Source: AC-32 sp963821495
Lineage (GTDB): Bacteria; Actinomycetota; Thermoleophilia; Gaiellales; Gaiellaceae
Length of the DNA stretch: 64,000 bases
Assembly: GCA_963821495.1 (NCBI GenBank)
Contig: CAWGEA010000003.1
Location: 2,356,001 to 2,420,000, forward strand
Direction: 5' to 3'
Made by a program: the position numbers and the translations under genes. The notes under the pieces are model-generated. The model saw only the letters and a list, made by a program, of their open reading frames with translations, did not search any database and was not told where the DNA came from. Below, in pieces: positions 44,251 to 51,569 of the stretch (position 1 is the first letter of the stretch; every line of letters starts with the position of its first letter).

Positions 44251-44718
44251 CTAGCCCATCTCGGCCATCGCGGCCATGCTCCGCTCGGCCATCTCCTCCT
44301 CGGACAGGTCTTCCTTGTGCGTCGCGAGCGACCAGACGTGCCCGAACGGGTCGGCGACCGTTCCGAAGCGGTCACCCCAGAACATGTCCTCGAGCTCCGA
44401 GACGACAGTCGCTCCGGCGCGCTGCGCCTGCTCGAACGTCGCGTCCACGTCCTCGACGTACATGAACACCGAGGCCGTGGGACCGCCGCGCGCCGACGGC
44501 GGCTGCACCTGCGACTGCTCGAACGGATCCGACAGCATCAGCTTCGAGTCGCCCAGCTGCAGCTCGGCGTGGGCGATCTTGCCGTCCGGCCCGGGCATGC
44601 GCAGCAGCTCCTGGGCGCCGAACGCCTCCCTGTAGAAGTCGATCGCGCGCGCCGCGTCCTCGACGGCGAGGTACGGCGTGAGGCTGTGGTAGCCCTCGGG
44701 GATCGGCTTGGCGGCCAT
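44251..44718 (-). CDS. PhnB-like VOC-superfamily protein
   Basis: 155 residues of the PhnB/glyoxalase group: GYHSLTPYLAVEDAARAIDFY (landmarks LTPYLAVEDA and AIDFYREAFGA), AHAELQLGDSKLMLSD, and the C-terminal WGDRFGTVADPFGHVW. No enzyme activity can be assigned. ATG at 44718 with an AGGGAGG site. Confidence 0.85.
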   Translation of the reverse strand: MAAKPIPEGYHSLTPYLAVEDAARAIDFYREAFGAQELLRMPGPDGKIAHAELQLGDSKLMLSDPFEQSQVQPPSARGGPTASVFMYVEDVDATFEQAQRAGATVVSELEDMFWGDRFGTVADPFGHVWSLATHKEDLSEEEMAERSMAAMAEMG

Positions 44719-44863
44719 GGTTGCCTCCCTCCTAGGGGTCTCCGAGAGACTAGTCGTAGACGAGAGCGGCTCGCGCACGCGAGGTGGAGGCTCGCCGGGC
44801 AAGCCACGCGGTCGCCAGCTTCCGTCTTGACTTCCGTGCCGGGCGCTGCGCGCAATCGGCTGC

Positions 44864-46498
44864 ATGAGCCGAGCCGCACAAGCGATGGCCGCCCTGCGGG
44901 CCGCGATGCAAAACCCCGGCCTGCGCCGGGTCGAGCTCGCATGGGGCGCGTCGATCGGCGCCGAGTGGGCGCATTTCGTGGCGCTGGGCGTGTTCGCCTA
45001 CGACGCCGGCGGCGCCTCGGCGGTCGGAATCGCGGGACTCGTGCGGATGCTCCCGGCGGCCGTCGTCGCGCCGCTCGCCACCAGCCTCGGAGACCGATTC
45101 CGGCGAGAGCGCTTCCTCCTCGCGACCGCGCTCGTCGATGCCGCTGCGCTGGCGGCCTCCGCCGTCGCCTTCTTCACCATGCGGAACGAGGTGCTGGTGT
45201 TCGCGCTCGCGGGCGTGATCGGCGTCGCCTCGACCGTCTTCCGGCCGGCACTGCAAGCGATCCTCCCCTCGCTCGCCCGCACCCCGGAGGAGCTGATCGC
45301 CGCGAACGGCGCCAGCTCCACGATCGAGAGCCTCGGCACCCTCGCCGGACCGCTGCTCGCCGGGCTGCTCGTCGCCGCCGCCGACCCGGGCTTCGTGTTC
45401 GCTGCCGCAGGCGGCGTGGTCTTCGCGGGCGCACTGCTGCTCGCGCCGTTGCGAGTCGAGGGCGTGATCCAGGAAACCGCCGCTCGCACGGACACGCGCG
45501 AGCTCCTGCTCGGGGGGTTCGGCGCCGTCAAGAGCGGCACCCCCCGGCTGGTCCTCGGGCTGATGGCCGCACAGGGCTTCGTCCGCGGCTGCCTGAACGT
45601 GTTGATCGTCGTCGTCGTCTTCCGCGTGCTCGATGCAGGTGACGGTGCCGTCGGGTACCTGACCGCCTCGCTGGGGCTCGGCGGGCTCCTCGGCGCGTTC
45701 GGTGCGATGACCCTGCAGGGCAGACGCCTCGCAGCGACGCTTGGCGCCGCGCTGGTCTTTTGGGGCCTGCCGATCGCGCTGATGGCGCCGCGGCCGTACC
45801 TACCGGCGGCGGTCTTCCTGCTCGCGGTCGTCGGTGCCGCGAACAGCGTCGAGGACGTCGCCGGCTTCACGCTCCTCCAGCGCACGGTTCCCGATGCCGT
45901 CCTCAGCCGGGCGCTCGGACTCGTCTGGGGAGCGGCGATGGGCGCGGTCGCTCTCGGCTCGATCGTCGCGCCGGCCGTCGTCGCCGCGGTCGGCCCGCGC
46001 GCCGCGTTCGCAGCGGTCGGCGCGATTCTGCCGGTCCTGACGCTCGCGTCGTGGCACCGCCTGCGCCGGATCGACCGGGAGGTCGTTCCACCCGTCGCGG
46101 AGCTCGCTGTCGTGTCGGGCGTGCCGCTCTTCGCCCCCCTGTCACTCGTGGCGAAGGAGCACCTGGCCCGCAGGCTCATGAGACTGCACGTCGAGCCGGG
46201 CGAGGTGGTGGTGCGCGAGGGCGAGACCGGCGATCGGTTCTACATCGTCCGCGACGGCGAGCTCGAGATCACGAACGGGGTCCGGGGCAACGCCGGCAGC
46301 GGAGACTTCTTCGGCGAGATCGCGCTGCTGCGAGACGTTCCCCGGACGGCAACCGTCCGTGCCACCTCGCCGGCCGAGCTCTACGCGCTCGGCCGGGACG
46401 ACTTCCTCGCGGCGGTCACGCACTCGGCGGTTCGCGCTGCGAGCGAGGCGGTGGCGGACGAGCGTCTCGCGGCCGGCCTGGCAGCGGCTCCTCGCTGA
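44864..46498 (+). CDS. MFS transporter fused to a cyclic-nucleotide-binding domain
   Basis: 544 residues. Residues ~1-405 are a major facilitator with about 11-12 helices and the loop motif GDRFRRERFL. Residues ~415-530 are a CNB domain (FAPLSLVAKEHLARRL, then GETGDRFYIVRDGELEI and the phosphate-binding cassette FFGEIALLRDVPRTATV with its Glu and Arg). Thus transport may be gated by cAMP or a related ligand (inference). The cargo is unknown. The last 83 bp overlap the convergent VLRF1 gene. Confidence 0.88.
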   Translation: MSRAAQAMAALRAAMQNPGLRRVELAWGASIGAEWAHFVALGVFAYDAGGASAVGIAGLVRMLPAAVVAPLATSLGDRFRRERFLLATALVDAAALAASAVAFFTMRNEVLVFALAGVIGVASTVFRPALQAILPSLARTPEELIAANGASSTIESLGTLAGPLLAGLLVAAADPGFVFAAAGGVVFAGALLLAPLRVEGVIQETAARTDTRELLLGGFGAVKSGTPRLVLGLMAAQGFVRGCLNVLIVVVVFRVLDAGDGAVGYLTASLGLGGLLGAFGAMTLQGRRLAATLGAALVFWGLPIALMAPRPYLPAAVFLLAVVGAANSVEDVAGFTLLQRTVPDAVLSRALGLVWGAAMGAVALGSIVAPAVVAAVGPRAAFAAVGAILPVLTLASWHRLRRIDREVVPPVAELAVVSGVPLFAPLSLVAKEHLARRLMRLHVEPGEVVVREGETGDRFYIVRDGELEITNGVRGNAGSGDFFGEIALLRDVPRTATVRATSPAELYALGRDDFLAAVTHSAVRAASEAVADERLAAGLAAAPR

Positions 46499-47093
46499 CC
46501 TCTGCCGCGTAGAGCTCGTACGGCAGGCGCTCGAGCTCCCGCAGCCTGGGCTCGGGGACGGTGAAGAAGCGCGGCAGCGCCTTCCCGGAGAGCCACGGGA
46601 GCTGCTCGAGCACACGGGTCGCGGCGGCGCGGTCACCGCCCAGCGCGAGATGCTCGATGCGGTCGCGGTACGGCTCGAGCACGCGGCGCGCGGTCTCGGC
46701 GGCGGCGTCGAGCAGCGCCCGTTCCTGCTCTTCGCGGCGCCTGCGGAACCGGTTCGCCGACGAGCCGCCCTTCTTGTGCCGCCCCTTGACGAAGCGCGAG
46801 CCGACCTTCGAGGCGACGAGCCGCTCGCCCTCGAAGACGCCGACCGCGTAGCCGCCGAGCCGCACGAGCACCGCGGCGACGACGTGGTCGAGCGCAAGCT
46901 CCTCGAACAGCGGCCCGAGCTCGACACTCTCGTACGCGCGCGTGTGTGCGAGGCCGAACGGCGGCCGGACGGTGATCGTCTCGACCGCAGTCTCGATGCG
47001 CGCCGCGCCGCCCGCGTAGGTCGTGCGGCCCGGCTGCTCGGCAAGCGGCTCGAGCCGTTTGCGCACGTTCTCGCGTCCGACGTAGCGCGGCAT
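46416..47093 (-). CDS. Actinobacterial VLRF1-type (eRF1-like) release-factor homologue lacking the catalytic Gln
   Basis: 225 residues resembling the acVLRF1 group of the Vms1/eRF1 superfamily, proposed to release peptides from stalled ribosomes. The diagnostic stretch is VGSRFVKGRHKKGGSSANRF followed by RRRREEQ. In the family as I remember it, the loop after GG carries Gln (GGxSQxR); here residues 109-114 read GGSSAN, so the catalytic Gln appears replaced. ATG at 47093; TAGTCT lies 6 nt upstream, so leaderless. Confidence 0.7.
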   Translation of the reverse strand: MPRYVGRENVRKRLEPLAEQPGRTTYAGGAARIETAVETITVRPPFGLAHTRAYESVELGPLFEELALDHVVAAVLVRLGGYAVGVFEGERLVASKVGSRFVKGRHKKGGSSANRFRRRREEQERALLDAAAETARRVLEPYRDRIEHLALGGDRAAATRVLEQLPWLSGKALPRFFTVPEPRLRELERLPYELYAAEVSEEPLPGRPRDARPPPPRSQREPPSA

Positions 47094-47116
47094 GCACGGA
47101 GACTAGGCTCGCCCGC
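47094..47116. promoter_or_regulatory. Bidirectional leaderless promoter, VLRF1 homologue / EamA transporter
   Basis: 23 bp separate the two ATG codons. Plus-strand -10 TAGGCT (47104-47109) is 7 nt from its ATG; minus-strand -10 TAGTCT (47105 down to 47100) is 6 nt from its ATG. They share two bases in a CTAG core. Confidence 0.6.
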
Positions 47117-48007
47117 ATGACCACGGCCACCGTCGCGCTCGAGGTCGCCCGCCAGCACCGCCGAGGGCGCCTCTACGTCGCGCTGGCCGCGGTCGCGTGG
47201 TCGACGGCCGGGCTCTTCCAGCGCGAGCTGACGGTCGACCTCGCGACCCAGCTTGCCGGGCGCGCCTTCTTCGCGGTGGTCGGGATCGTCGCGTACATCG
47301 CCGTCGCCGAGCACGGCCGCGTCATGCAGGCGTTCCGCGAGATCGGCCGTGCCGGCCTCGCCGTCGCAGCGCTGATGGCGATCTCGTCGGGCGCATTCAT
47401 CGCGGCGTTGAACTACACGTCGGTCGCGAACGTGCTCTTCATGCAGGCGCTCGCGCCCGTTCTTGCGGCGGTGTTCGGGACGTTCGCGGGTGAGCCGGTA
47501 GCGCGGCGGACGTGGGTCGCGATGGCAGTCGCCGTCGCCGGTGTCGCACTGATGGTCGGCGGCCCGAGCCACCCGAGCGTCGCGGGGTTCTCGCTGTCGC
47601 TGCTGATGGCCGTCTCGTTCGCCGGGACGATCGTGATCACGCGCCACCAGCGGCAGGTCTCGATGGCGCCCGCGACGTGCCTCTCGCAGGCGGCGGTGTT
47701 CGTGTGCGCCGCGCCGTTCGCGTCGGCGGGCTCGATCGGGTGGAAGGATCTGGCGCTGCTCGCGGGCCTGGGAATAACGCAGATCGGCCTCGGCCTGATC
47801 TTCCTGTCGCTCGGCGCGCGCCTGATCCCGGCTGCCGAGGTCGCCCTGATCACGCTGCTCGAGATCGTCCTGGGCCCGCTGTGGGTGTGGATCGCGCTGG
47901 GCGAGCAGCCGAGCGCGACGACCCTCGCCGGCGGCGCGATCGTCCTCGGCGCGGTCGTGATCCAGGCGATCGGCGAGCCCGAGGAGCCGTCCGTCCCGCC
48001 GCCATAG
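47117..48007 (+). CDS. EamA/DMT-family transporter
   Basis: 296 residues with ten hydrophobic helices in two EamA repeats (first starting LYVALAAVAWSTAGLF, second around LLMAVSFAGTIVITRH). Likely exporter or importer of small metabolites; the substrate cannot be told. Ends in an acidic, Pro-rich tail. Leaderless start at 47117. Confidence 0.9.
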   Translation: MTTATVALEVARQHRRGRLYVALAAVAWSTAGLFQRELTVDLATQLAGRAFFAVVGIVAYIAVAEHGRVMQAFREIGRAGLAVAALMAISSGAFIAALNYTSVANVLFMQALAPVLAAVFGTFAGEPVARRTWVAMAVAVAGVALMVGGPSHPSVAGFSLSLLMAVSFAGTIVITRHQRQVSMAPATCLSQAAVFVCAAPFASAGSIGWKDLALLAGLGITQIGLGLIFLSLGARLIPAAEVALITLLEIVLGPLWVWIALGEQPSATTLAGGAIVLGAVVIQAIGEPEEPSVPPP

Positions 48008-48052
48008 CAACTCGACTCAAGCTTGTGCACGGTGCGGCCGATCGCGTGATTC

Positions 48053-48358
48053 ATGGCGGAATGCAGGATCTGTGGCGCCTCGTGCAGCGAGGCAGAGCTC
48101 CGCGGGCCGGAGCGTGGCGGCGGCTGCGCCAACTGCAAGGGCTCGCCGGACTGCCGGCGCTGCGGTCACGCGCGGCGCGAACACCGCGGCACCTTCGGGG
48201 CGGGCTCGAGCGGCTGCCGAGTCGAGATCGAGCTCTACGACGGCTCGCTCGGGGTCGGCCGCTGCGCTTGCCCCGGATATTCGACCGACGCCGACATAGA
48301 TGCGGTGGGCGTCACCGACGTGCGCGTCCCGAAGCTGCGCCACCCGAATCAGTCCTGA
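48053..48358 (+). CDS. Small Cys-rich, probably zinc-binding protein
   Basis: 101 residues with ten cysteines: CRICGASC, then CANCKGSPDCRRCG followed by HARREH, and a last pair in GRCACPGYS. This looks like two or more zinc ribbons or knuckles. No named family recognised. The ATG at 48053 lies 46 bp after the EamA stop, so co-transcription is possible. A hairpin follows. Confidence 0.65.
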   Translation: MAECRICGASCSEAELRGPERGGGCANCKGSPDCRRCGHARREHRGTFGAGSSGCRVEIELYDGSLGVGRCACPGYSTDADIDAVGVTDVRVPKLRHPNQS

Positions 48359-48370
48359 GGGGAAAGAAAA

Positions 48371-48390
48371 GGGCGGCCCGTCGGCCGCCC
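48371..48390 (-). terminator. Intrinsic terminator with T-run on the minus strand
   Basis: Stem GGGCGGCC (48371-48378) with GGCCGCCC (48383-48390). Read on the minus strand it is followed by TTTTCTTT. It can also serve the plus-strand Cys-rich gene that ends 12 bp before it. Confidence 0.7.
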
Positions 48391-48509
48391 CGTAGTTTGC
48401 GCTTCCCGTCCGTCTCTGCGGCCCAGGCGGCCGGTCAAGCGCAGACGCATGGTGTGACGAGTCGGCCACGCGTGCCTCCCCAGGAAGGGGGATATCTCCA
48501 GGCAACAAG

Positions 48510-48536
48510 AAGCGGGGCCGCCGCCCGGCCCCGCTT
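48510..48536. terminator. Second strong hairpin in the non-coding region
   Basis: 11-bp perfect stem AAGCGGGGCCG (48510-48520) with CGGCCCCGCTT (48526-48536), loop CCGCC. On the minus strand it is followed by a partly T-rich CTTGTTG. Confidence 0.5.
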
Positions 48537-48725
48537 CAGTCTCCCGTGAGAGAGCCGCAGGTAAGTCGTCAGGCCTCGCCGCATTGAGGCCCTTCGTGTC
48601 TCCGAGGTCGCCCCCGCCGCATCGGGGCGCGCTCTCGGTTGCAGCCTCAGTATCGGGCGGCGGGTGCTGGTTGATCCATCACCCTTCTACGGTTGACTGC
48701 CTCACTTCACTCGACCGCCTCACGA

Positions 48726-48760
48726 TCGGTGCGCTGATCCAGGACGCACCGAACTAGGCT
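48726..48760 (+). promoter_or_regulatory. Aminotransferase promoter with inverted repeat
   Basis: TAGGCT at 48755-48760 is 7 nt from the GTG at 48768. Just upstream TCGGTGCG (48726-48733) and CGCACCGA (48745-48752) form a perfect 8-bp dyad between the -35 and -10 positions, a likely operator. Confidence 0.55.
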
Positions 48761-48767
48761 CCCGGGC

Positions 48768-49919
48768 GTGCGTCGACACACAGAGCGCTTGGAACGACTT
48801 CCGCAGCAGTATTTCGGCGCACTTGTCGCGGCTGTCGGTCGAACCGCATCCGTCGGGGGCGAACCCTTGATCGATCTCGGTCGCGGAAATCCCGAAACGG
48901 GGCCTCCTCCGCATGTCGTCGAGGCCCTGACAGGCGCGGCCCAGCGCGACCACGTGCACGGGTACTCGCCGTTTCGCGGCCTGCCCGAGCTGCGGATCGC
49001 GCTCGCGGAGCGGTACCGCGACGTCTACGGCGCCTCGCTCGACCCGGACGACGAGGTCGCGGTCGTGCCGGGGACGAAGACGGCGATCGTCGAGCTCTGC
49101 CTCGCGCTCGCCGACGAGGGGCAGACGGTCGTCCTGCCCGACCCCTACTACCCGGACTATCCGTCGGGGCCGGCGCTCGCCGGCGCGGAGATCGCCTACG
49201 TGCCGCTCGATCCGGGGAACGGGTGGCCGCCCGACTTCTCGCAGGCGCCGACCGACAACGTTGCGGCCCTCTACCTCAACTTCCCCTCGAACCCGGCCGC
49301 GGTCGCGGTGCCCGACGGGGCGTTCGAGGAGGCCGTCGCCTACGCGGAACAAACCGGCGCCGCGATCGTGCACGACTTCGCCTACGGCGACCTCGTCTTC
49401 GACGGGCGCGCCCCGAAGAGCTTCCTCGCCACCTCGGGCGCGAAGGAGGTCGGGGTCGAGATGTTCTCGATGTCCAAGTCCTACGGGATGGCCGGCTGGC
49501 GGGTCGGTTTCGTCGTCGGCAACGCGGAGATCGTCGAGCGGATCAACCTGCTCAACGACCACTGCCGCGTCGGGATCTTCCGGCCGATCCAGGAGGCCTG
49601 CATCGCGGCGTTGGCCGGGCCGCAGGACTCCGTCGCGCAGCGGCGCGACACCTACCAGCGCCGCCGCGACCGCGTACGCGAGGTGCTCGAGCCGTTCCTC
49701 GGGCCGATCACCTGCGAAGGCACCTTCTACGTCTGGCTGAAGCTCCCCGAAGGCGTGACCTTCGAGACCCTCCTCACCGAGCACCGCATCGCGCTCGCAC
49801 GCGGCGAGGGCTTCGGGCCGAGCGGTGCCGGCCACGCGCGGCTCAGCCTCGCGGTCGACGACGCGACGCTCGAGCTCGGGCTCGGGCGCCTCGCCACAGC
49901 CTTCGGCGCTGCCGGCTAG
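48768..49919 (+). CDS. Class I/II PLP-dependent aminotransferase
   Basis: 383 residues of aminotransferase fold type I: LGRGNPETGPP, YSPFRGLPELRIALAE, substrate/PLP region PGTKTAIVELCLALA, DPYYPDYPSG, FPSNP, the helix ending HDFAYGDL, and the PLP lysine in SMSKSYGMAGWRVGF. The pattern is that of alanine/aspartate-type or LL-diaminopimelate-like aminotransferases; the substrate is open. Leaderless GTG start. Its TAG overlaps the convergent gene's stop in a CTAG. Confidence 0.9.
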   Translation: MRRHTERLERLPQQYFGALVAAVGRTASVGGEPLIDLGRGNPETGPPPHVVEALTGAAQRDHVHGYSPFRGLPELRIALAERYRDVYGASLDPDDEVAVVPGTKTAIVELCLALADEGQTVVLPDPYYPDYPSGPALAGAEIAYVPLDPGNGWPPDFSQAPTDNVAALYLNFPSNPAAVAVPDGAFEEAVAYAEQTGAAIVHDFAYGDLVFDGRAPKSFLATSGAKEVGVEMFSMSKSYGMAGWRVGFVVGNAEIVERINLLNDHCRVGIFRPIQEACIAALAGPQDSVAQRRDTYQRRRDRVREVLEPFLGPITCEGTFYVWLKLPEGVTFETLLTEHRIALARGEGFGPSGAGHARLSLAVDDATLELGLGRLATAFGAAG

Positions 49920-50227
49920 ACCCGCCCGCCTACGAGCTCGACGACCGTCGCCTCGTACAGGGCGACGGACTCGATCGTCAGGCCGACCTGGTCGACCATT
50001 GTCCGGCGGCGCTCCGCGAGCGTCTCCTCCGCGGCGTCCGCGGCGTCCTTGCTCTCCCAGAGGATGATCGCCTGCGCACGGCGATTGTCCGCGTCGTAGA
50101 GGGCGATGTAGCCGGCGAACCCGTCGTAGGTCTGCAACATCGGGATCACCGTGCCGCGGATCATCTCGATCGCGGACTCGCGCTTCTCGGGATCGGCGCC
50201 CGAGAACGAAATCAGCCGTGCGTACAT
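49916..50227 (-). CDS. ABM-like dimeric alpha/beta-barrel protein
   Basis: 103 residues: MYARLISFSGADPEKRESAI, then PMLQTYDGFAGYIALYDADN (landmark DGFAGYIALYD) and AQAIILWESKDAADAAEE. It resembles the antibiotic-monooxygenase-like fold. A similar 102-residue protein is encoded at 29392-29700. ATG at 50227 with an AAGGAG site. Confidence 0.75.
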   Translation of the reverse strand: MYARLISFSGADPEKRESAIEMIRGTVIPMLQTYDGFAGYIALYDADNRRAQAIILWESKDAADAAEETLAERRRTMVDQVGLTIESVALYEATVVELVGGRV

Positions 50228-50264
50228 GGCTGCTCCTTCCGGTGGGGAGCGGCGATCCTACGCC

Positions 50265-51257
50265 TCAGTGCTCGCCCCGGCGACTCGCGGCGAGCTCCTC
50301 GAGCGCGGACTCGGCCACCGCCTCCGGCGGCACGACCACCACGCGCGCCGCGGTCGTCGCGTAGACCGACGCGGTGCGCTTGCCACCCTCCAGCAACGCC
50401 ATCTCGCCGAGCAGCGTCCCCGGCCCGAGCTCGGCGACCTCCTCGCCGTCGACCTCGACGTCGACGATGCCGTCCAGGAGCAGGAACAGCTCACGCCCTT
50501 CGTCGCCCTGCTCGACCAGCGCCTCGCCGGGCTTAAGGGTCCGCCGCTCCAGCTTCGCGCCCTCGCGCATGATCGAGGCCGAGAGCTCCCGCTCGAGCTC
50601 CGACTCGACCGCGGTCGCGATCGCCGGCGAGTCCTCCTCGCCCCACGGCGTGTTCTTGCCGTGGGACTCGCGGTACCAGCGCTCGAAGTCGATCGACGCC
50701 GACTTCTCGACCAGCACGCCGTCCTTGTCGTAGACCCAGTGGCGCGGGAACGGGCTCGCGCCGACGAGCTGCCCTTCGGAGGACCCGTCCGCATGGATCG
50801 TCAGCCCCAGCGTCGTCCACGCCGATGCCGACTGGATCCGCATGAACGGCTTGCCGCTCACGCGCCGCGGCGCGGGCAGACCCATATGACCGCCGGCCGA
50901 CTGGACGAAGCGCACCGACCCGTCCCCCCTCTCGGGCTCGGCCTGGATCACGGGGTACTGCACGGCCGGGAACGCGATCTCGCGCCGCAGCAGCTTCAGC
51001 CGAGTGACGCCGATTCGCCCGCCCCCCGAGTAGCCCTGACCGGTGATCTCGCCGTCGTTCTCGACCTCGATCCAGGCCTTGAGCTCGTTCGCCTCGCGGA
51101 AGAGGTCGTTCTCCTGCATCGCGTCGAGGTCGAGCAGCCGGTCGTGCGGCGGCTCGTCGTAGTGCGCGACGCCCCACTCGAAAGGCAGCTTGGGCATGCC
51201 CTTGATCGCCTCCGAGGGGATCCAGGTGATGGACGTGATGGACGACTCGATGCGCAT
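50265..51257 (-). CDS. Protein with C-terminal cyclic-nucleotide-binding domain
   Basis: 330 residues. The first ~215 residues have no family I recognise (landmarks GMPKLPFEWGVAHYDEPP and FERWYRESHGKNTPWGEE). Residues ~225-325 are a CNB domain: GEALVEQGDEGRELFLLLDG, then the cassette LLGEMALLEGGKRTASVYA. No output domain such as a helix-turn-helix or kinase is visible. ATG at 51257 after a GAGGGAG site. Confidence 0.8.
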   Translation of the reverse strand: MRIESSITSITWIPSEAIKGMPKLPFEWGVAHYDEPPHDRLLDLDAMQENDLFREANELKAWIEVENDGEITGQGYSGGGRIGVTRLKLLRREIAFPAVQYPVIQAEPERGDGSVRFVQSAGGHMGLPAPRRVSGKPFMRIQSASAWTTLGLTIHADGSSEGQLVGASPFPRHWVYDKDGVLVEKSASIDFERWYRESHGKNTPWGEEDSPAIATAVESELERELSASIMREGAKLERRTLKPGEALVEQGDEGRELFLLLDGIVDVEVDGEEVAELGPGTLLGEMALLEGGKRTASVYATTAARVVVVPPEAVAESALEELAASRRGEH

Positions 51258-51347
51258 CGGCGCTCCCTCGTTTCGACGGCCCGGTCCGGGTAGCGCCTAT
51301 CTAACTCGAAAACGAGGCGAGCGCAGAACCGCGCCGAGGCAGCCGCG

Positions 51348-51551
51348 CTAGCTCTCGTCGCCGCCGCGGCGCGTGCGCCAGAAGGTCAGCCCGCCGATGA
51401 CGGCTGCGCCGGTGACTGCGATCAGCGACTTGCTCGGACGGCCGCCCCCGACCTTCGGCGTGGCGCCCTTCGCCTTGCGCCTGAGGACGCGCTTCGAGAC
51501 GCTCCAGACACCCCAGCCGAGGACCGCGTTCCTGCGGTTGACGATTCCCAT
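51348..51551 (-). CDS. Small membrane protein
   Basis: 67 residues: a basic N-terminus (VSKRVLRRKAKGATPK) and one hydrophobic helix (SLIAVTGAAVIGGLTFW) followed by RTRRGGDES. No known family. It follows the sigma-factor gene at 51570 by 18 bp on the same strand; TAGAAC lies 8 nt before its ATG. Confidence 0.6.
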   Translation of the reverse strand: MGIVNRRNAVLGWGVWSVSKRVLRRKAKGATPKVGGGRPSKSLIAVTGAAVIGGLTFWRTRRGGDES

Positions 51552-51569
51552 GGCCGGGTGTTCTAGCAG

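Larger units (their letters stand above)
48361..48757 (-). ncRNA. Candidate minus-strand non-coding RNA region
   Basis: About 400 bp without a convincing protein gene. On the minus strand it ends in a textbook terminator (GGGCGGCC, loop, GGCCGCCC, then TTTTCTTT at 48370 and below), yet no minus-strand gene precedes it. Inside lie further stems: AAGCGGGGCCG / CGGCCCCGCTT at 48510-48536, and two hairpins at 48572-48591 and 48602-48638 whose loops both carry CCGCAT (plus strand). No tmRNA, RNase P or 6S signature was recognised. Confidence 0.35.

Noticed and set aside
48361..48757. tmRNA, RNase P RNA or 6S RNA in the non-coding gap
   Set aside because: None of the conserved signatures (tRNA-like 3' end with GGTTCGA, RNase P core sequences, long 6S-type bubble helix) could be found on either strand.
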